NCBI RefSeq assembly: GCF_910592395.1
Contig: NC_088320.1
Coordinates: forward strand, 10,411,001-10,475,000
Origin: Lineus longissimus
Lineage: Eukaryota; Nemertea; Pilidiophora; Heteronemertea; Lineidae
Direction of reading: 5' to 3'
Length of the DNA: 64,000 nt
The translations under genes were made by a program, and so were the position numbers. Shown here one piece after another: positions 10,334-22,230 of the stretch; within the stretch, counting starts at the first letter, position 1, and every line of letters begins with the position of its first letter. Below the pieces are notes generated by a model. That model worked only from the letters and a program-made list of their open reading frames with translations, searched no databases and was not told the origin of the DNA.

Positions 10334-13068
10334 AAACGAGGGCTCCCTCACATGCATCTTCTCCTCATACTCCATCCAGACGATAAACCTTGCTCTCCAG
10401 ATGACTACAACAAGTATGTCACAGCAGAAATCCCTCGACCATCACAAACATCATTGTTCAACACCATCACGCAAAGTATGAAACATGGCCCCTGTGGTAC
10501 CGCCAACCCCAACTCGCCCTGTATGGACCAAGGGCAATGCACCAAAAACTATCCAAAAACATTCTCCGAAACCACCGAGCAATCGCCTGATGGTTACCCC
10601 ATTTACAGGCGCAGAGACAATGGCGAGGAAATCGACAAAAATGGTGTCCTCCTCGACAATCGTTGGGTTGTCCCATATAACCCACACTTAGCAGCCAAGT
10701 ACCAAGCACACATAAATGTTGAAATATGCTCAACAGTTACCGCAGTCAAGCACTTATACAAGTATGTCTACAAGGGACAAGACCGCATCATGGCATCCAT
10801 ACAAGAACCAAACGAAAACAACGCTGTCAATGAAATCCACCGCTTCATCGACGCAAGATACATCTCACCAGGAGAGGCAACATTGCGCCTCTTCCACTAT
10901 GATCTCAACAGTCGATCACCAGCAATTCAACGTCTAGCTGTACACCTCCCAAACCAGCAATCAATTGTATTCACACCAGGCAGTGCACAAGAAGCACTCG
11001 ATCGAGCCAAAGACACCACACTCACCGCATGGTTTCAAGCAAACAAGATGTACCCAGAGGCACGCAACATCCTATACCATGAGTTCCCCGAACACTACAC
11101 TTGGAACAAATCCCCTGCCACATGGACACCACGTAAGCGCATGTTCGCCATTGGAAGAATGTACACAGCATCACCTGCACAAGGCGAACGCTATTACCTC
11201 CGTCTCCTCCTACTCCACATACCAGGTTGCACATGTTTTGAAGACCTTCGCCGCCAGGAAAATGGAGACGTTGCTCCAACATTCAAAATGGCCGCCGTGT
11301 TACGAGGATACCTAGAGGACGACAGAGAATGGGACACCTGCCTCCAAGAAGCTAAAGCAACTGCACATCCAAAACAAATCCGCAATTTGTTTGCTATTAT
11401 CCTCATCTTCTGCTAGCCAGCTGACCCATCCACCCTCTTCTATTCCTACTTGGACTCTTTGTCAGAGGACATCCGCCACTCAACACCATCGCTGACACAG
11501 CACCAAGTCACAGAGCATACCTTGAATGACACCAACATCTTCCTCCAGCGCCACAACAAGTCCTTAGCCAATTATTTCGACATGCCGCAGTTAACACTTA
11601 CCCTGCCATCACCCAACGACAACAATGAAGACTTCAATCCGGCGGTAGAAAAGGAAAAAGCAGACCACAACACCGCACTTCTAAATGATGATCAACTGCA
11701 AATATACAACGCTGTCATCCAGTCAATCACGTCACAACAACCAGCCTTCTACTTCTTAGATGGCCCAGGAGGAACTGGGAAAACGTTCACCTACAACACC
11801 ATAATGCAACGCGTACGTTCAACAAACCAACCCATCATTGTCGTAGCATCATCCGGCATAGCTTCCGAACTGTTAGAAGGCGGCCGAACAGCACACTCAA
11901 AATTCAAAATACCAATACTGATACAACCCCACAGCACATGCAGCATCTCAAAGAACTCCTCTCTTGCAACAAATATCAAGAACGCTGCACTCATCGTCTG
12001 GGACGAAGCACCCATGATGCACAAACACGTCTTCGAGGCACTTCACCGTTCACTTTGTGACATTATGGACGTACCGGACAACATACCCTTTGGAGGCAAA
12101 ACAATACTTCTTGGAGGAGACTTCCGCCAAGTCCTCCCGGTCATACGACATGGCAAGGAGGCAGACGTACTAGCCAGCAGCCTCAAAAACTCCTTCCTCT
12201 GGCCAAATGTACAACTCTTCCACCTTACCACAAACATGCGCACCACACTAAATTCGTCCCAAACTATTCTACAAGCTCAACATTTCCAGACATTCCTACT
12301 ATCCATTGGAGATGGCACACAACCAACCCATCATGAAATAGGACCATGCATGATTCAACTCCCAGCAGATATATGTATTGATCCAATCGAAGGCGGTCTC
12401 AAAGAACTCATCCATCAGGTCTTTCCTGACCCTCACAGATCGACTACACCAGAGCGATACTTTGTCCAACAAATGAGGATGTCGACAACATCAACAACAT
12501 CATCATCAACAACCAACCACAACAAACCACAACCTACCTCAGCACCGATACACTCACAGACACCACTCAGCGCTTCGTCTACCCAACAGAATTCCTCAAC
12601 ACCCTGACCCCCTCAGGTCTGCCACCACACAAACTAACTCTACAAAAGAACACACCTGTCCTTCTACTCAGGAAACTAGATCCTAAAAACGGCCTCCTAA
12701 ATGGAACACGCCTCCGCATTGTCAACCTTGGACAACGCCTTCTCGAAGCAGAAATCATGACCGGCAAAAAAACAGGCAAATTCGTTTTCATCCCAAGGAT
12801 ATCCATAATCCCATCAGACTCAGGACTCCCATTCGACTTCAAACGCCGCCAGTTCCCAGTTAAGCCAGCATACGCAATGACTATTAACAAAAGTCAAGGA
12901 CAAACCCTCTCCTTCGTCGGCATCAACCTCACCCGTCCAGTCTTCACACATGGCCAACTGTACGTCGCCATGTCCAGAGCAACCTCACTACAGAACATCT
13001 GCATATTAACCGCAACAACCAACGACAACCAGTACTACACCAGAAACATTGTCTACAGCTCCATATAA
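10334..13068 (+). pseudogene. Helitron Rep C-terminal part plus Pif1-type helicase, degenerate
   Basis: Similarity resumes abruptly with KRGLPHMHLLLILHPDD, which carries the H-U-H motif (HMH, 10349-10357) of the rolling-circle nuclease, followed by AEIPRP, HGPCG, DNRWVVPYNP and KYVYKGQDR. The Pif1/RecD-like helicase shows Walker A GPGGTGKT (about 11762-11785), Walker B VWDEAP, GGDFRQVLPV, and the C-terminal YAMTINKSQGQTL and YVAMSRAT motifs. An in-frame TAG at 11414-11416 interrupts LIFC*PADPSTLFY. A one-base shift near 12455-12465 separates the first helicase block from the second (frame with CPTNEDVDNINN). Translation ends at TAA 13066-13068. The protein nicks, unwinds and transfers one element strand. 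Confidence 0.92.
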
Positions 13069-13271
13069 TCCACAACAAGACAAGACCCACACCCTCACCA
13101 CTTCCACCAGGTAACACTTCTCAATAACTAACATTGGCGCATTCAAGTTGTTCATTTTCAAATCGGCTGACATTCATGCAATGACATTACAGCATAACAA
13201 CACTACTCATTCAACACCCCTCTCAACAACGTGCTCGCGCAACATCATGCTCGCCTCGGGTAATATGCTAG
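13069..13271 (+). other. Helitron 3' terminal region
   Basis: Non-coding tail between the helicase stop and the terminal CTAG. It ends CGCCTCGGGTAATATGCTAG. A GC-rich stretch lies at 13231-13260, but I could not pair it into a clean terminal hairpin. Confidence 0.6.
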
Positions 13272-15395
13272 TAAACATTGGAAGGAAGTAGGGATAAATT
13301 ATATTTCAGATTTGCTAAGACCAGACAAAACAGTGATACCTTTTGAATCACTGGGACTAAAAGCAACCGAATGGTTCAAATGGAGAGGGTTAATGGATGT
13401 TATTATAAATAAGATTTGGGGTTATAATTTTAACACTGATAACAATAATGTAAGATCTACGCAGAAACCGTAGAAGTCTAAGAGACAATCATGCCCAACG
13501 GTATAAATCAGCCTCAAGTGACTGATGCCTACCTGTAATCAGCTACAGGTGACCAATACATTAGGAGATCAACCGGACTGGTGAAACCAGAAGATCGCTT
13601 GGATTTATAAACTGCAAAGGCATCTTAAAGCCTTAGATGCTATATTTCCATCAACCAAATTTCAGGTTGCGCAGCGTTATGTAGCCTCTATGACACATGT
13701 CCAAGTTATGTCCTAAATTTAGTATTTCTGGTTTAAACTAAAAGTATGGACTTTCATGTATCATGTTCAGATGTCTAAGATAAGTCAGACTTTTCTTTTC
13801 AACGTGTTTCAAGCCACATCAAAGTGCACGAAGGTTCAGTTCTAAGTTCAGAAATAACATAGACAATTTAGAAAGGGAGATGTAGTGTAATCCCTATTGC
13901 CCCTTTAAGAGTCACTACAGTATGGTGCTGCCACCTTCATGTCAACGGGTTATCAGTGCAATTGCTTCTTTTATCAAACATCAAAGTTGCATTGTTTATA
14001 TCTGTCTTATTCAAATGAACCGTACCCCCAATCCAGCAAAAGACAATACTTCCACGTAATAGTCTGGTAAAACATACATCACATGCTACAAAAAAAAGAT
14101 GTTATATGATTGGCTCACTTAGGCAAAGGAGGCAGTGCCTGCAACATATTTATGGTACAATAAATTAATCAAAATTAATCAAAGAATGATCTTTTATAAA
14201 CATTGAAAGGAAATTTATGGTACAATAAATTAATCAAAATTAATCAAAGAATGATCTTTTATAAACATTGGAAGGAAGTAGGAATAAATCATATTTCAGA
14301 TTTGCTAAGACCAGACAAAACAGTGATACCTTTTGAATCACTGGGACTAAAAGCAACCAAATGGTTCAAATGGAGAGGGTTAATGGATGTTATTATAAAT
14401 AAGATTTGGGGTTATAATTTTAACACTGATAACAATAATGTAAGATCTACGCAGAAACCGTAGAAGTCTAAGAGACAATCATGCCCAACGGTATAAATCA
14501 GCCTCAAGTGACTGATGCCTAACTGTAATCAGCTACAGGTGACCAATACATTAGGAGATCAACCGGACTGGTGAAACCAGTAGATCGCTTGGATTTATAA
14601 ACTGCAAAGGCATCTTAAAGCCTATATTTCCATCAACCAAATTTCAGGTTGCGCAGCGTTATGTAACCTCTATGACGCATGTCCAGGTTATGTCCTAAAT
14701 TTAGTATTTCTGGTTTAAACTAAAAGTATGGACTTTCATGTATCATGATCAGATGTCTCATGTATCATGTATCATGATCAGATGTCTCAAGCCACATCAA
14801 AGTGCACGAACGTTCAGTTCCAAGTTCAGAAATAACATAGACAATTTAGAAAGGGAGATGTAGTGTTATCCCTTTTGCCCCTTTAAGAGTCACTACAGTA
14901 TGGTGCTGCCACCTTCATGTCAACGGGTTAACAGTGTAATTGCTTCTTTTATCAAACTTGCATTGTTTACATCTGTCTTATTCAAGTGAACCGTACCCCC
15001 AATCCAGCAAAGGACAATACTTCCACATAAAAGTCTGGGAAAACATTCATCATATGCTACAATATAAGATGTTATATGATTGGCTCACTAAGGCAAAGAA
15101 GGCGGCGCCTGCAAGCACGTGGCTCGGGAAACACATATTTATGGTACAATAAGTCAAAATTAATCAAAGAATGATCTTTTATAAACATTGGAAGGAAATT
15201 TATGGTACAATAAATTAATCAAAATTAATCAAGGAATGATCTTTTATAAACATTGGAAGGAAGTAGGGATGAATTATATTTCAGATTTACTAAGACCAGA
15301 CAAAACAGTGATAGCAGTGCTGCCACCTTCATGTCAACGGGTTAACAGTGTAATTGCTTCTTTTATCGTCCATAGCTGTGACGTCACAGATAATT
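13272..15395 (+). repeat. Tandem array of ~980-bp composite units with LINE ORF2 fragment
   Basis: Units can be aligned on CAGTATGGTGCTGCCACC at 13918 and 14895 (period ~977). A third, internally deleted unit joins GACAAAACAGTGATAGCA to GTGCTGCCACC at about 15310. Each unit carries a fragment reading WYNKLIKINQRMIFYKHW and SDLLRPDKTVIPFESLG, then stops at GTAAGATCTACGCAGAAACC. A purine-rich AAAGGGAGATGTAGTG word precedes the next unit, like a PPT/LTR junction. In 14149-14270 a ~62-bp piece is itself duplicated. The same units recur at 32687-34743. Confidence 0.82.
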
Positions 15396-16730
15396 TTAAC
15401 CATGTCTATCTTGTTCAGAGGTATAATATTCCTATCTATCAATAATACATTTATGGGGTATAAATCGAACCATTAAAAAGTTTCTAGTACATTGATATTT
15501 CAGGGCGCGGCCATTTTTAATTTATGCTAATTAACCCCTTTCCCGTGGTTAGAAATTGGGAGACTTTTTTTCTGGGGTTCACTATGACCCCCCCAATACA
15601 TTTAAAGCAATAAAACCTTTTGTTGCAAGTTTTTTGGGTAAGGCCATATTTTTCATATATTGACTCGCCTACTAATGCAGCAGTCAATCAGACGTCTGTA
15701 CCCCCCGGGGTCAGCGGTCGACACGCACTCGACGTCGAGTGCTGTGGTGTCTGATCATTTTCAAACGTCGAGTTTCTGGCGAATGGGATTGGGAAAGGTG
15801 TCGAAAATTCGATGAATGTCTGGGGTTGCCAGATTTTGCAAATGTCAAGTTTCTGTCAAGCGATAAACCACAAGAAATAAAATTTAAAAGAAAATGCGGA
15901 TCGTCGGCTGACGCACATGTTACGCACAGAACCGGAAAGATGGCTGCCGGTAGCAAAAGGTTGGTAATTTTTGTAGTGTTTACAACGGTTTTTACAAAAT
16001 GTGTTGCTCTAACAATGAAATCAAAGTGGCACAGTGTTTAAGGAAGGCTTTCAAGATACAATTGATTTATAGCTGAGAACTGTACGGAAGAATCTACCGA
16101 GTATTCAGAAGAAGTTGCTACCTGCCGATCGATCTGCACACTCACACTGCAGAACACGCTTCATTCAATGCTTGGTGCATGCACATGTGCATGGAATGTG
16201 TACATCTCGTGTGTGTATCAATGTGTATAGGCTAGTGCATTGCATGTCGAACGGTTTTATTCTGAAGGGCTCGATTCAGTAATCTATTTCCTTTTGTAAA
16301 ATCTAGCAATATGCCTTAGTGTGTGGGCCTACTTAAATCAGACACTATATAGTGTTGTCACTGGGTTAGATTTGATGGCGGTGCCTGTTGGTTAGGCCCA
16401 TGGCCATGCATAAGCCCCTTACGTTTCGCTGCGTGAGTGTCAACAAAAGCCTCGCCCTAGCCTAGGCAAAAAAACACTGACAATGTACATAAAAGTACAA
16501 TAGGGCCTACATCGGCAATACGCGAGGTTGATTGTTGACACCCACAACTCTCGACTTCCAACAAATGACAATAATTTCATTATTTCCTTTTCAGTTTGGT
16601 TTTTCGAGTTGAGATAGGCAAGACAAAGCATGGAATATCGTGTTTCAGCCATGAAGACCTCTTGCAGAAAGGTAAGTTTGAGCACCAAAGAGCAGATGTC
16701 ATGATAAAACAGAAACAGGCCTCCATAAAA
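15396..16730. other. Intergenic, one palindrome and a short signal-peptide-like ORF
   Basis: A perfect 18-bp palindrome GCACTCGACGTCGAGTGC lies at 15725-15742. At 15942 an ATG in a good context (AAGATGGC) opens a 33-codon frame with a hydrophobic stretch (LVIFVVFTTVF) ending at TAA 16041. It could be a first exon with a signal peptide, but I see no clear donor site and no further exon. Nothing else is supported. Confidence 0.35.
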
Positions 16731-16732
16731 TG

Positions 16733-17290
16733 GTGTGCTTGATCATTTAAACGTGGTTTCAGCTGGTACCTGCAATATCCGGGCTAGCCTAGCTGTACCC
16801 CAGGGCCTATTTGGGGGGTCTGGCAGGGTCACAGCAATGGACATTTTGTCTGCCATTGATAATTCGGTATTCCCAATGGTGTGATTGATCATTAAAACCT
16901 GGTTTCAGCTGGTACCTACAATATCTAAGCTAGCCTAGTTGGACTCTGGGGGCGAGGGGTCAATTTTTGGGGGTGTCTGGTACTGCTTGTGCAACGGACA
17001 ATTTATCTGGAGTTACCTGTTTTACACACAGTGGACAGTGCTTAATCATTTGGCATTAATTTTACTTGGTATCTCGCTCGTCTATGCTAGCCCATTTTTT
17101 GGGCCCTTTTTGGGGGGTCTGGCGGACCCTTAGCGACGCGAAAAATGTCTGTCTTTAGCACGTTTGATGTATGTTTAGTAGTAAGCACAGAGTGTTATTG
17201 GTTACAAGTGGTATCTCAGTCAACTATCTTGGGACCATTTTTAGGTCCTTTTGGGGGGTCACCAGACCCACATGCAGGGTACCCGGCAGA
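16733..17290 (+). repeat. Degenerate tandem repeat, four ~150-bp units
   Basis: Four diverged copies share the order: ATCATTTAAA-like word, GGTTTCAGCTGGTACCT-like word, GCTAGCCTAG, then TTTGGGGGGTCTGG. They start near 16735, 16880, 17040 and 17190. The open frames across it come from the repeat and are not treated as genes. Confidence 0.65.
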
Positions 17291-17989
17291 CTGCCACATC
17301 TATTCATCTCAGATGACCCTTTACCCACTCCCACACTCAGATATTGGTACCTAGTTCAACTAACCCGAGGGCCCTGGGCTGCTGGTCTATTGCTGTAAAT
17401 AAGTGTGAGGTTCGTGTCCTTTGATCAAATTGTAAGAATTTCTCAAGTAGACCAGTTTGTGGCATGTGCCGGTTCTGTTATTTTCTAGTTAATGTTCATG
17501 AATTTTAAACTTGTTACATATTACAAACTATGTTTCTGGTTATATAAGTTACTTGTTTGAATAAAACAACCCTATTTTGTGGTAATTTTTGGAGTTTTTC
17601 TTCTGATATTTCTATCAATTATGACATACGTGAATCTCCACCTTAGTGAAGTTGCACCCGAATATCTCGTCAACCCTGAATGACAGTGATTAGAACAACA
17701 CTTATTATTGAAGTTGATTTTATTTACCTTTAAAAAAACTGATACAGCATGTTCTGCAATGGGTTTGGAAATTTACCCTTCCTGTCACATATATGTATCA
17801 CATTAGCAAATTGTGACTCATATAATATAGCATGTAACTAGGTCAACTGAGGTGAAAAAGGTCAACAAAATTGGGATCCTGATTAAGTTAATACTGATTA
17901 ACAAAAGGATAAAGAAAAGCCAATGGTTCCCTCGATCAAAAACATCGCCAGAGAATTATTTTCAGATTATTTACAGGTTAGATATGCTT
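17291..17989. other. Intergenic, no gene seen
   Basis: AT-rich non-coding sequence with an AATAAAAC polyadenylation-like word at about 17560. No ORF or repeat structure worth naming. Confidence 0.4.
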
Positions 17990-20900
17990 AAAACAATCAT
18001 TTGGATGACTTGATAGCCAAGGATTTGGTTGTTACTCTCAGGGGCATAAAAAAAGGGATGCTCCCCAGCAGTCTGTAGTTGGACAGGGTTCAATATCCAA
18101 TGCCGGGACAACATTGCTGTTACACAGGACACGGTAGCTTATCTTCCAACAGTCAATGCACCAGCTACACAGCTATTTACGGTAAATGAAGTCTTGAACC
18201 AAACCCTCAGAATCATGGAGTCATTGGAACTGTCAGAAGTAGTTTGTGTTTTCGACCAAGCGCTGTATGCAAAAGCACTAGAAGTTGCATGGAAACACCA
18301 AGACAAGTTTGGTTGTATCATATTCAGAATGGGTGTTTTCCATACGTCATGCACATTGCTGGCAGTTCTAGGCAAAAGCTTTGGAGATGCTGGCTTAAAA
18401 GATCTGTGCGTCGAATCGGGCATTGTTGCTGATGGTTCAATAGGCGGTGTTCTGGATGGAAGGAAGTACAATCGTGCTATTCGAATGCACAAGATAATGT
18501 ACGAATCATTGATGAGAATAGCATGGGACGGATTCCTTCAGTGGCTGAGAACGAGAGAAGCAGACTCCCTGAATCAAGCCCTGTCAGTGCTAAAATCTCT
18601 GGTGGACAATGTTTCAGGAGTCGTCCTACATGATGTGATGTCCAATCCGTCTTACTTACGCATAGTTCACCTTTTCCAACAGTATCTTGATTTCCTCAGG
18701 AGCAACAATGGCAGTCTTTCAGCATTTTGGATGTCATATATAGATATGGTGGATATTGTCTTTCTATTTCTATTGGTACGCGCAACAAGAGAAGGTGATT
18801 GGCTGTACATCTTTCCTCGATCAAGGCGATGATTCAGTGGTGTTTTGCATACGATAGGCTGAACTACGCACGTTACTTGACATTATACTATGCACAAATG
18901 TCAAGGCTGCACATCGATCACCCTGATACGTTTTCTCATTTCATGAGTGGGGGGGGGGGGGGGGGGGTTCTCAGTTCAACTAGGGCCAGACAACCCTTTT
19001 GGAAAGATTCCAGTTGACCAGACCATTGAAGAAACGGTCAACAAGTATACCGAAACACCTGGGGGCACTCGTGGATTTAGCCTAAATCCTGGAGCAGTTC
19101 GGCGTTATTACCTGAACGCAGAGTACCGAAGCATGTTCCTCCGCCAACTGAGAGCCGTGATAGGAATGAGTTCGTCATCGTTGAACCATCCGGACCTGCA
19201 TAGCACACGAATCACCAAGGATGAATCAGATGTCAAGGCCGTGATTGAAATGATCCAGGAGGCAAAGATAAACGCATTTAAGTCGGAAGATGAATCCCTT
19301 GTCAGTATTTCAAACAGCACTCTCGATCCAGATGAGGTAACCAAGGATCTCCTCAACGGTCGCACAATTGGGGGGAAGGCTTACACAGATTTCCGATCTG
19401 AGCGCCTTGAAAAGGAAGAACCAGATGCAAAAGACTTTTTCGCAACAGTTATGAAACAGAAACTGAAATCCTTCACTGATGTATGTACGAAGAAAGTGAA
19501 GTGCAATGGTAAAGAAATAATCCTTCGGGCTGACCGGGATCTATTTGCTCGCATGATTATCATTGCACAAGGAAGAGCGTTGGACATGGAGATCGTCTTA
19601 TCATATCCACTGGGACCGATACCTCTGGGCTCTAGCAAATGAAAGTGGTTTACTAAGGAAAACGGATAAGACCAAACTCATGAACAGTATCGGGGACACC
19701 ATACCCCCTGCAGAAAATCTTCCAAGTCATTCCGCAGGCATTGTCGATGGCATGAGCCTGGTGCAGAAACTGAATGTCAAAAACAATACATTCTTGGAGG
19801 TCTACAACTCTCTTCTGAAATGGGTATTGATTGAAGGAGGTACAAGTCAGAGAATTGATGTAGTCTTCGATGTCTACAGAGAAACATCTATCAAGGATGC
19901 GGAACAGCAGAAATGTGGCTCAGGCACTGGTATCAAATTCAGTACAATTGTACCTGGACACAAGATCAAGAAGTGGAGGAACTTTCTTTCAGAGGCGGAC
20001 AATAAGACACGACTTGTTGAGTTTTTCGTTTCTGACTGAAGTCAACTGGTGAGTGGGGACTGATCAAAGAAAAGGTACTGCTTGTCACTTGTGGTACTAA
20101 ATGCTTCAAGGTTACTGGCAGCTGTTGTAGTGAGGTCGAGGAACTTGAGTGATCACAAGAAAAGGCGGATACACGAATGATTTTGCATGCAAAACATGCC
20201 GCAGAAAGCGGGTACAAAAGTGTTATAGTAGTGTCTGAGGACACAGACGTCTTCGTGCTTCTTCTCTCGTTCACAAAGGATATTCCTGCCACCTTGTACC
20301 AAAAGCGGGGAACAAAGACTAGAACGCAGTTCGTTGAAGTCTCTCAGTTACAGGTGTCTCTTGGAGATGATGTTTGTGACGCACTCATCGGCTTTCACAG
20401 CTTTTCTGGATGCGATACAGTTAGTGCATTTGTTGGACGCGGCAAGATAGGGCCTTTGGACAAGATGCGATCTAGCGAGTTGTTCCTGCAAGCATTCGCA
20501 CAACTTGGAAACACGTGGGAGCAGTCCGCTGATTTATTGGGAACATTACAGCACTCTACGTGTGTCATGTACGCTCTGACCACGAAGACTGTGTTGGTGA
20601 ATAAAATGCGGCATGATCTGTTCATGGCAAAGAGGGGAGAGGTAGAATTAAGTATGCTTCCACCATGCGAGGACACCCTAAACAAGCATGCCCAGCGCGC
20701 AAATTATCAAGCTCGTGTTTGGAAACTAAGCCTTGAGAATAAACCAGTGGTTCCAGACCCTGATGGGTATGGATGGGTACAGGATGAGAAAGGAAACCCA
20801 GGGCTGCTCACCCCAGATTTTTTTTGTGTGTATTGTGACCCCCAGAATTGAGTATTTTTCCTCTTAATTGAGTATTTTTGATATTTTGAATGAAAGAAAT

Positions 20901-22220
20901 GAGTATTATTTGCAATAAATGAGTATCCATAAAAACACCTCTATTTTCAATTATTTTAATGCAATATTGAACACAGAAAATACAATGAGCGAACGAAACC
21001 CACTTTTTGAATGGTTTTTCACACCAAAACATTGCTGATTTGTCGACACAGCTATACAACCTAATACCTTTCATTAAATGGATGCACACTTGGCGCTTTG
21101 ACTGCAACTTTCACTTTTCAGACACACACATACACAAAATTCAAATCTTACAGGCACGTTTAAGTGCTTTGAGGTATACATAAAAGTAAAAAAAATCACT
21201 GAGTGGCCTTTTCAAAATGTTCCAGCAGCAGCCAATCATTAAATTTAATTTAATGTTGGAAGAAATAAAATAATCACCAAGGCTTGAAATAAGAGGTATT
21301 GCATAGCAATTATGCTGCCTAAATGTCTTGAATTGCTCCACAATGGATGAGTGTTGGATCAAATTTTCTACACTACCGGTAGCTTTTGGTCAAAAGGAAC
21401 AGTAGAACTGCTACACAAGACTAGAAAAAATTTAATCACAGGCAAACCATGCCTAAAATAATCATACAGCAGCATCTTAATCACTTTTATCAAAACATAT
21501 AGTACCCTAGGAAAGATTGCCACATTCCAGATTCCATACACATTCCGCTGTCAAAATCGGAATGCATTGCATTTTAAGATCTCAAGCAACGCCTCAAGCA
21601 AACCAAACCTCCAGATACACCGCACACATACACAGCCTTTCGAGTACAGCGAGCGAGACTGGATTGGTTCGATTGTCTGCTGATAGGCGCCACTACTAAC
21701 TTCTTCTAGGGTGGGAACTGGCAGGCGGGAATCGGGAAGCTTTCGTTGGACCGGGGGCGGCGGACCGGGGCGGGGTTTGAAATCGTTGGGGGTTGTTAAA
21801 GAAAACGTACAAAGCACATGAAATAACGTACAATTTTAACAAACATCAATGCGTATTTTGAAAAATATTTGCGTACTTAATTAATGAAATGAAATGCGTA
21901 CAAATTCTTACAATTACGTACTTGCGTATTCAGACATCACAATGCGTACCAAATACGTTAATTACGTATGGGTGCGAAGCCCTGGAAACCTCACCATTGA
22001 TTGGATGGTGGGAAAGACTGCTCCAGATGCTGTCATTGAATTGATGGCCTGCCGATGCAAACGCATTTGTCAGGAAGGGGAATGCATATGTCTTGATAAA
22101 GGACTAAAGTGCACACCAATGTGCAAATTGCCAACATGTGGAAATATGAGAGATGATGATGATGTCGTTGTTGAGACCGAAGTAGATATGGAATCATGTA
22201 GTGATGACGAGGATGATTGA
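17990..22220 (+). pseudogene. PIN/FEN-like nuclease plus CXC-type cysteine cluster family protein, decayed
   Basis: The reading frame opens near 17990 (HLDDLIAKDLVVTLRGIKKG, then VCSWTGFNIQCRDN). Conserved blocks include FRMGVFHTSCTLLAVLGK and GSIGGVLDGRKYNRAIRMHK. After frame shifts at about 18805 and in the G-run at 18949-18967, coding continues to about 19605. It shifts again near 19600-19640 and runs to a TGA at 20037-20039; a further TGA lies at 20150-20152. The second half reads EKADTRMILHAKHAAESGYK, VVSEDTDVFVLLLSF and FSGCDTVSAFVGRGK, an acidic pattern like a PIN/XPG-I fold. It ends in a cysteine cluster (CRCKRIC, CICLDKGLKCTPMC, TCGN; 22045-22150) like a Tesmin/TSO1 CXC module. I know this arrangement from unnamed multicopy proteins of invertebrates and fish; its biochemical role is unproven. 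Confidence 0.7.
20820..21975. other. Insertion splitting the nuclease-like part from the cysteine cluster
   Basis: The frame leaves family-like sequence at GNPGLLTPD (about 20817) and returns at NLTIDWMVGKTAPDAV (about 21985). The ~1.15 kb between has no coding match. Its left edge repeats GAGTATTTTT-like words at ~25-bp spacing (20850-20930); its right edge repeats GCGTAC / CGTACAAT words (21800-21970). No TIR or target duplication could be defined. Confidence 0.5.
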
Positions 22221-22230
22221 CTTTTTTGGA

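Larger units (their letters stand above)
66..13271 (+). mobile_element. Helitron rolling-circle transposon, full length, degenerate and loaded with insertions
   Basis: The 5' end reads TCTATACTATTAAAG, a typical animal Helitron start, and the 3' end is CTAG (13268-13271). The host flanks are A at 65 and T at 13272, as expected for insertion between A and T with no target duplication. Joining the flanks gives GATCTTTTATAAACATTGG, which is present uninterrupted at several other copies of the host repeat (about 14250, 15175, 15240, 33025). The ~13.2 kb is inflated by later insertions: a mariner-type MITE, a (GAC)n-tailed repeat, a pogo element and a foldback MITE. I could not identify a clear hairpin just before CTAG. 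The coding parts carry a stop and frameshifts, so the element is not autonomous as read. Confidence 0.88.

Noticed and set aside
10320-10334. TTTCAG before KRGLPH as a true splice acceptor of a Helitron gene
   Set aside because: Helitron proteins of this kind are normally intronless across this region, and no donor near 4905 fits; an insertion with loss is simpler.
15942-16041. Short signal-peptide-like ORF as a host gene
   Set aside because: Thirty-three codons, no donor site and no downstream exon; too little to call a gene.
18949-18967. G-run as a programmed frameshift site in the PIN/CXC gene
   Set aside because: Other frame changes and stops in the same gene show ordinary decay; homopolymer length error is also likely.
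21894-21977. Extending the cysteine-cluster frame upstream to 21894
   Set aside because: The upstream codons lie in the inserted sequence with CGTAC words and do not match the family.
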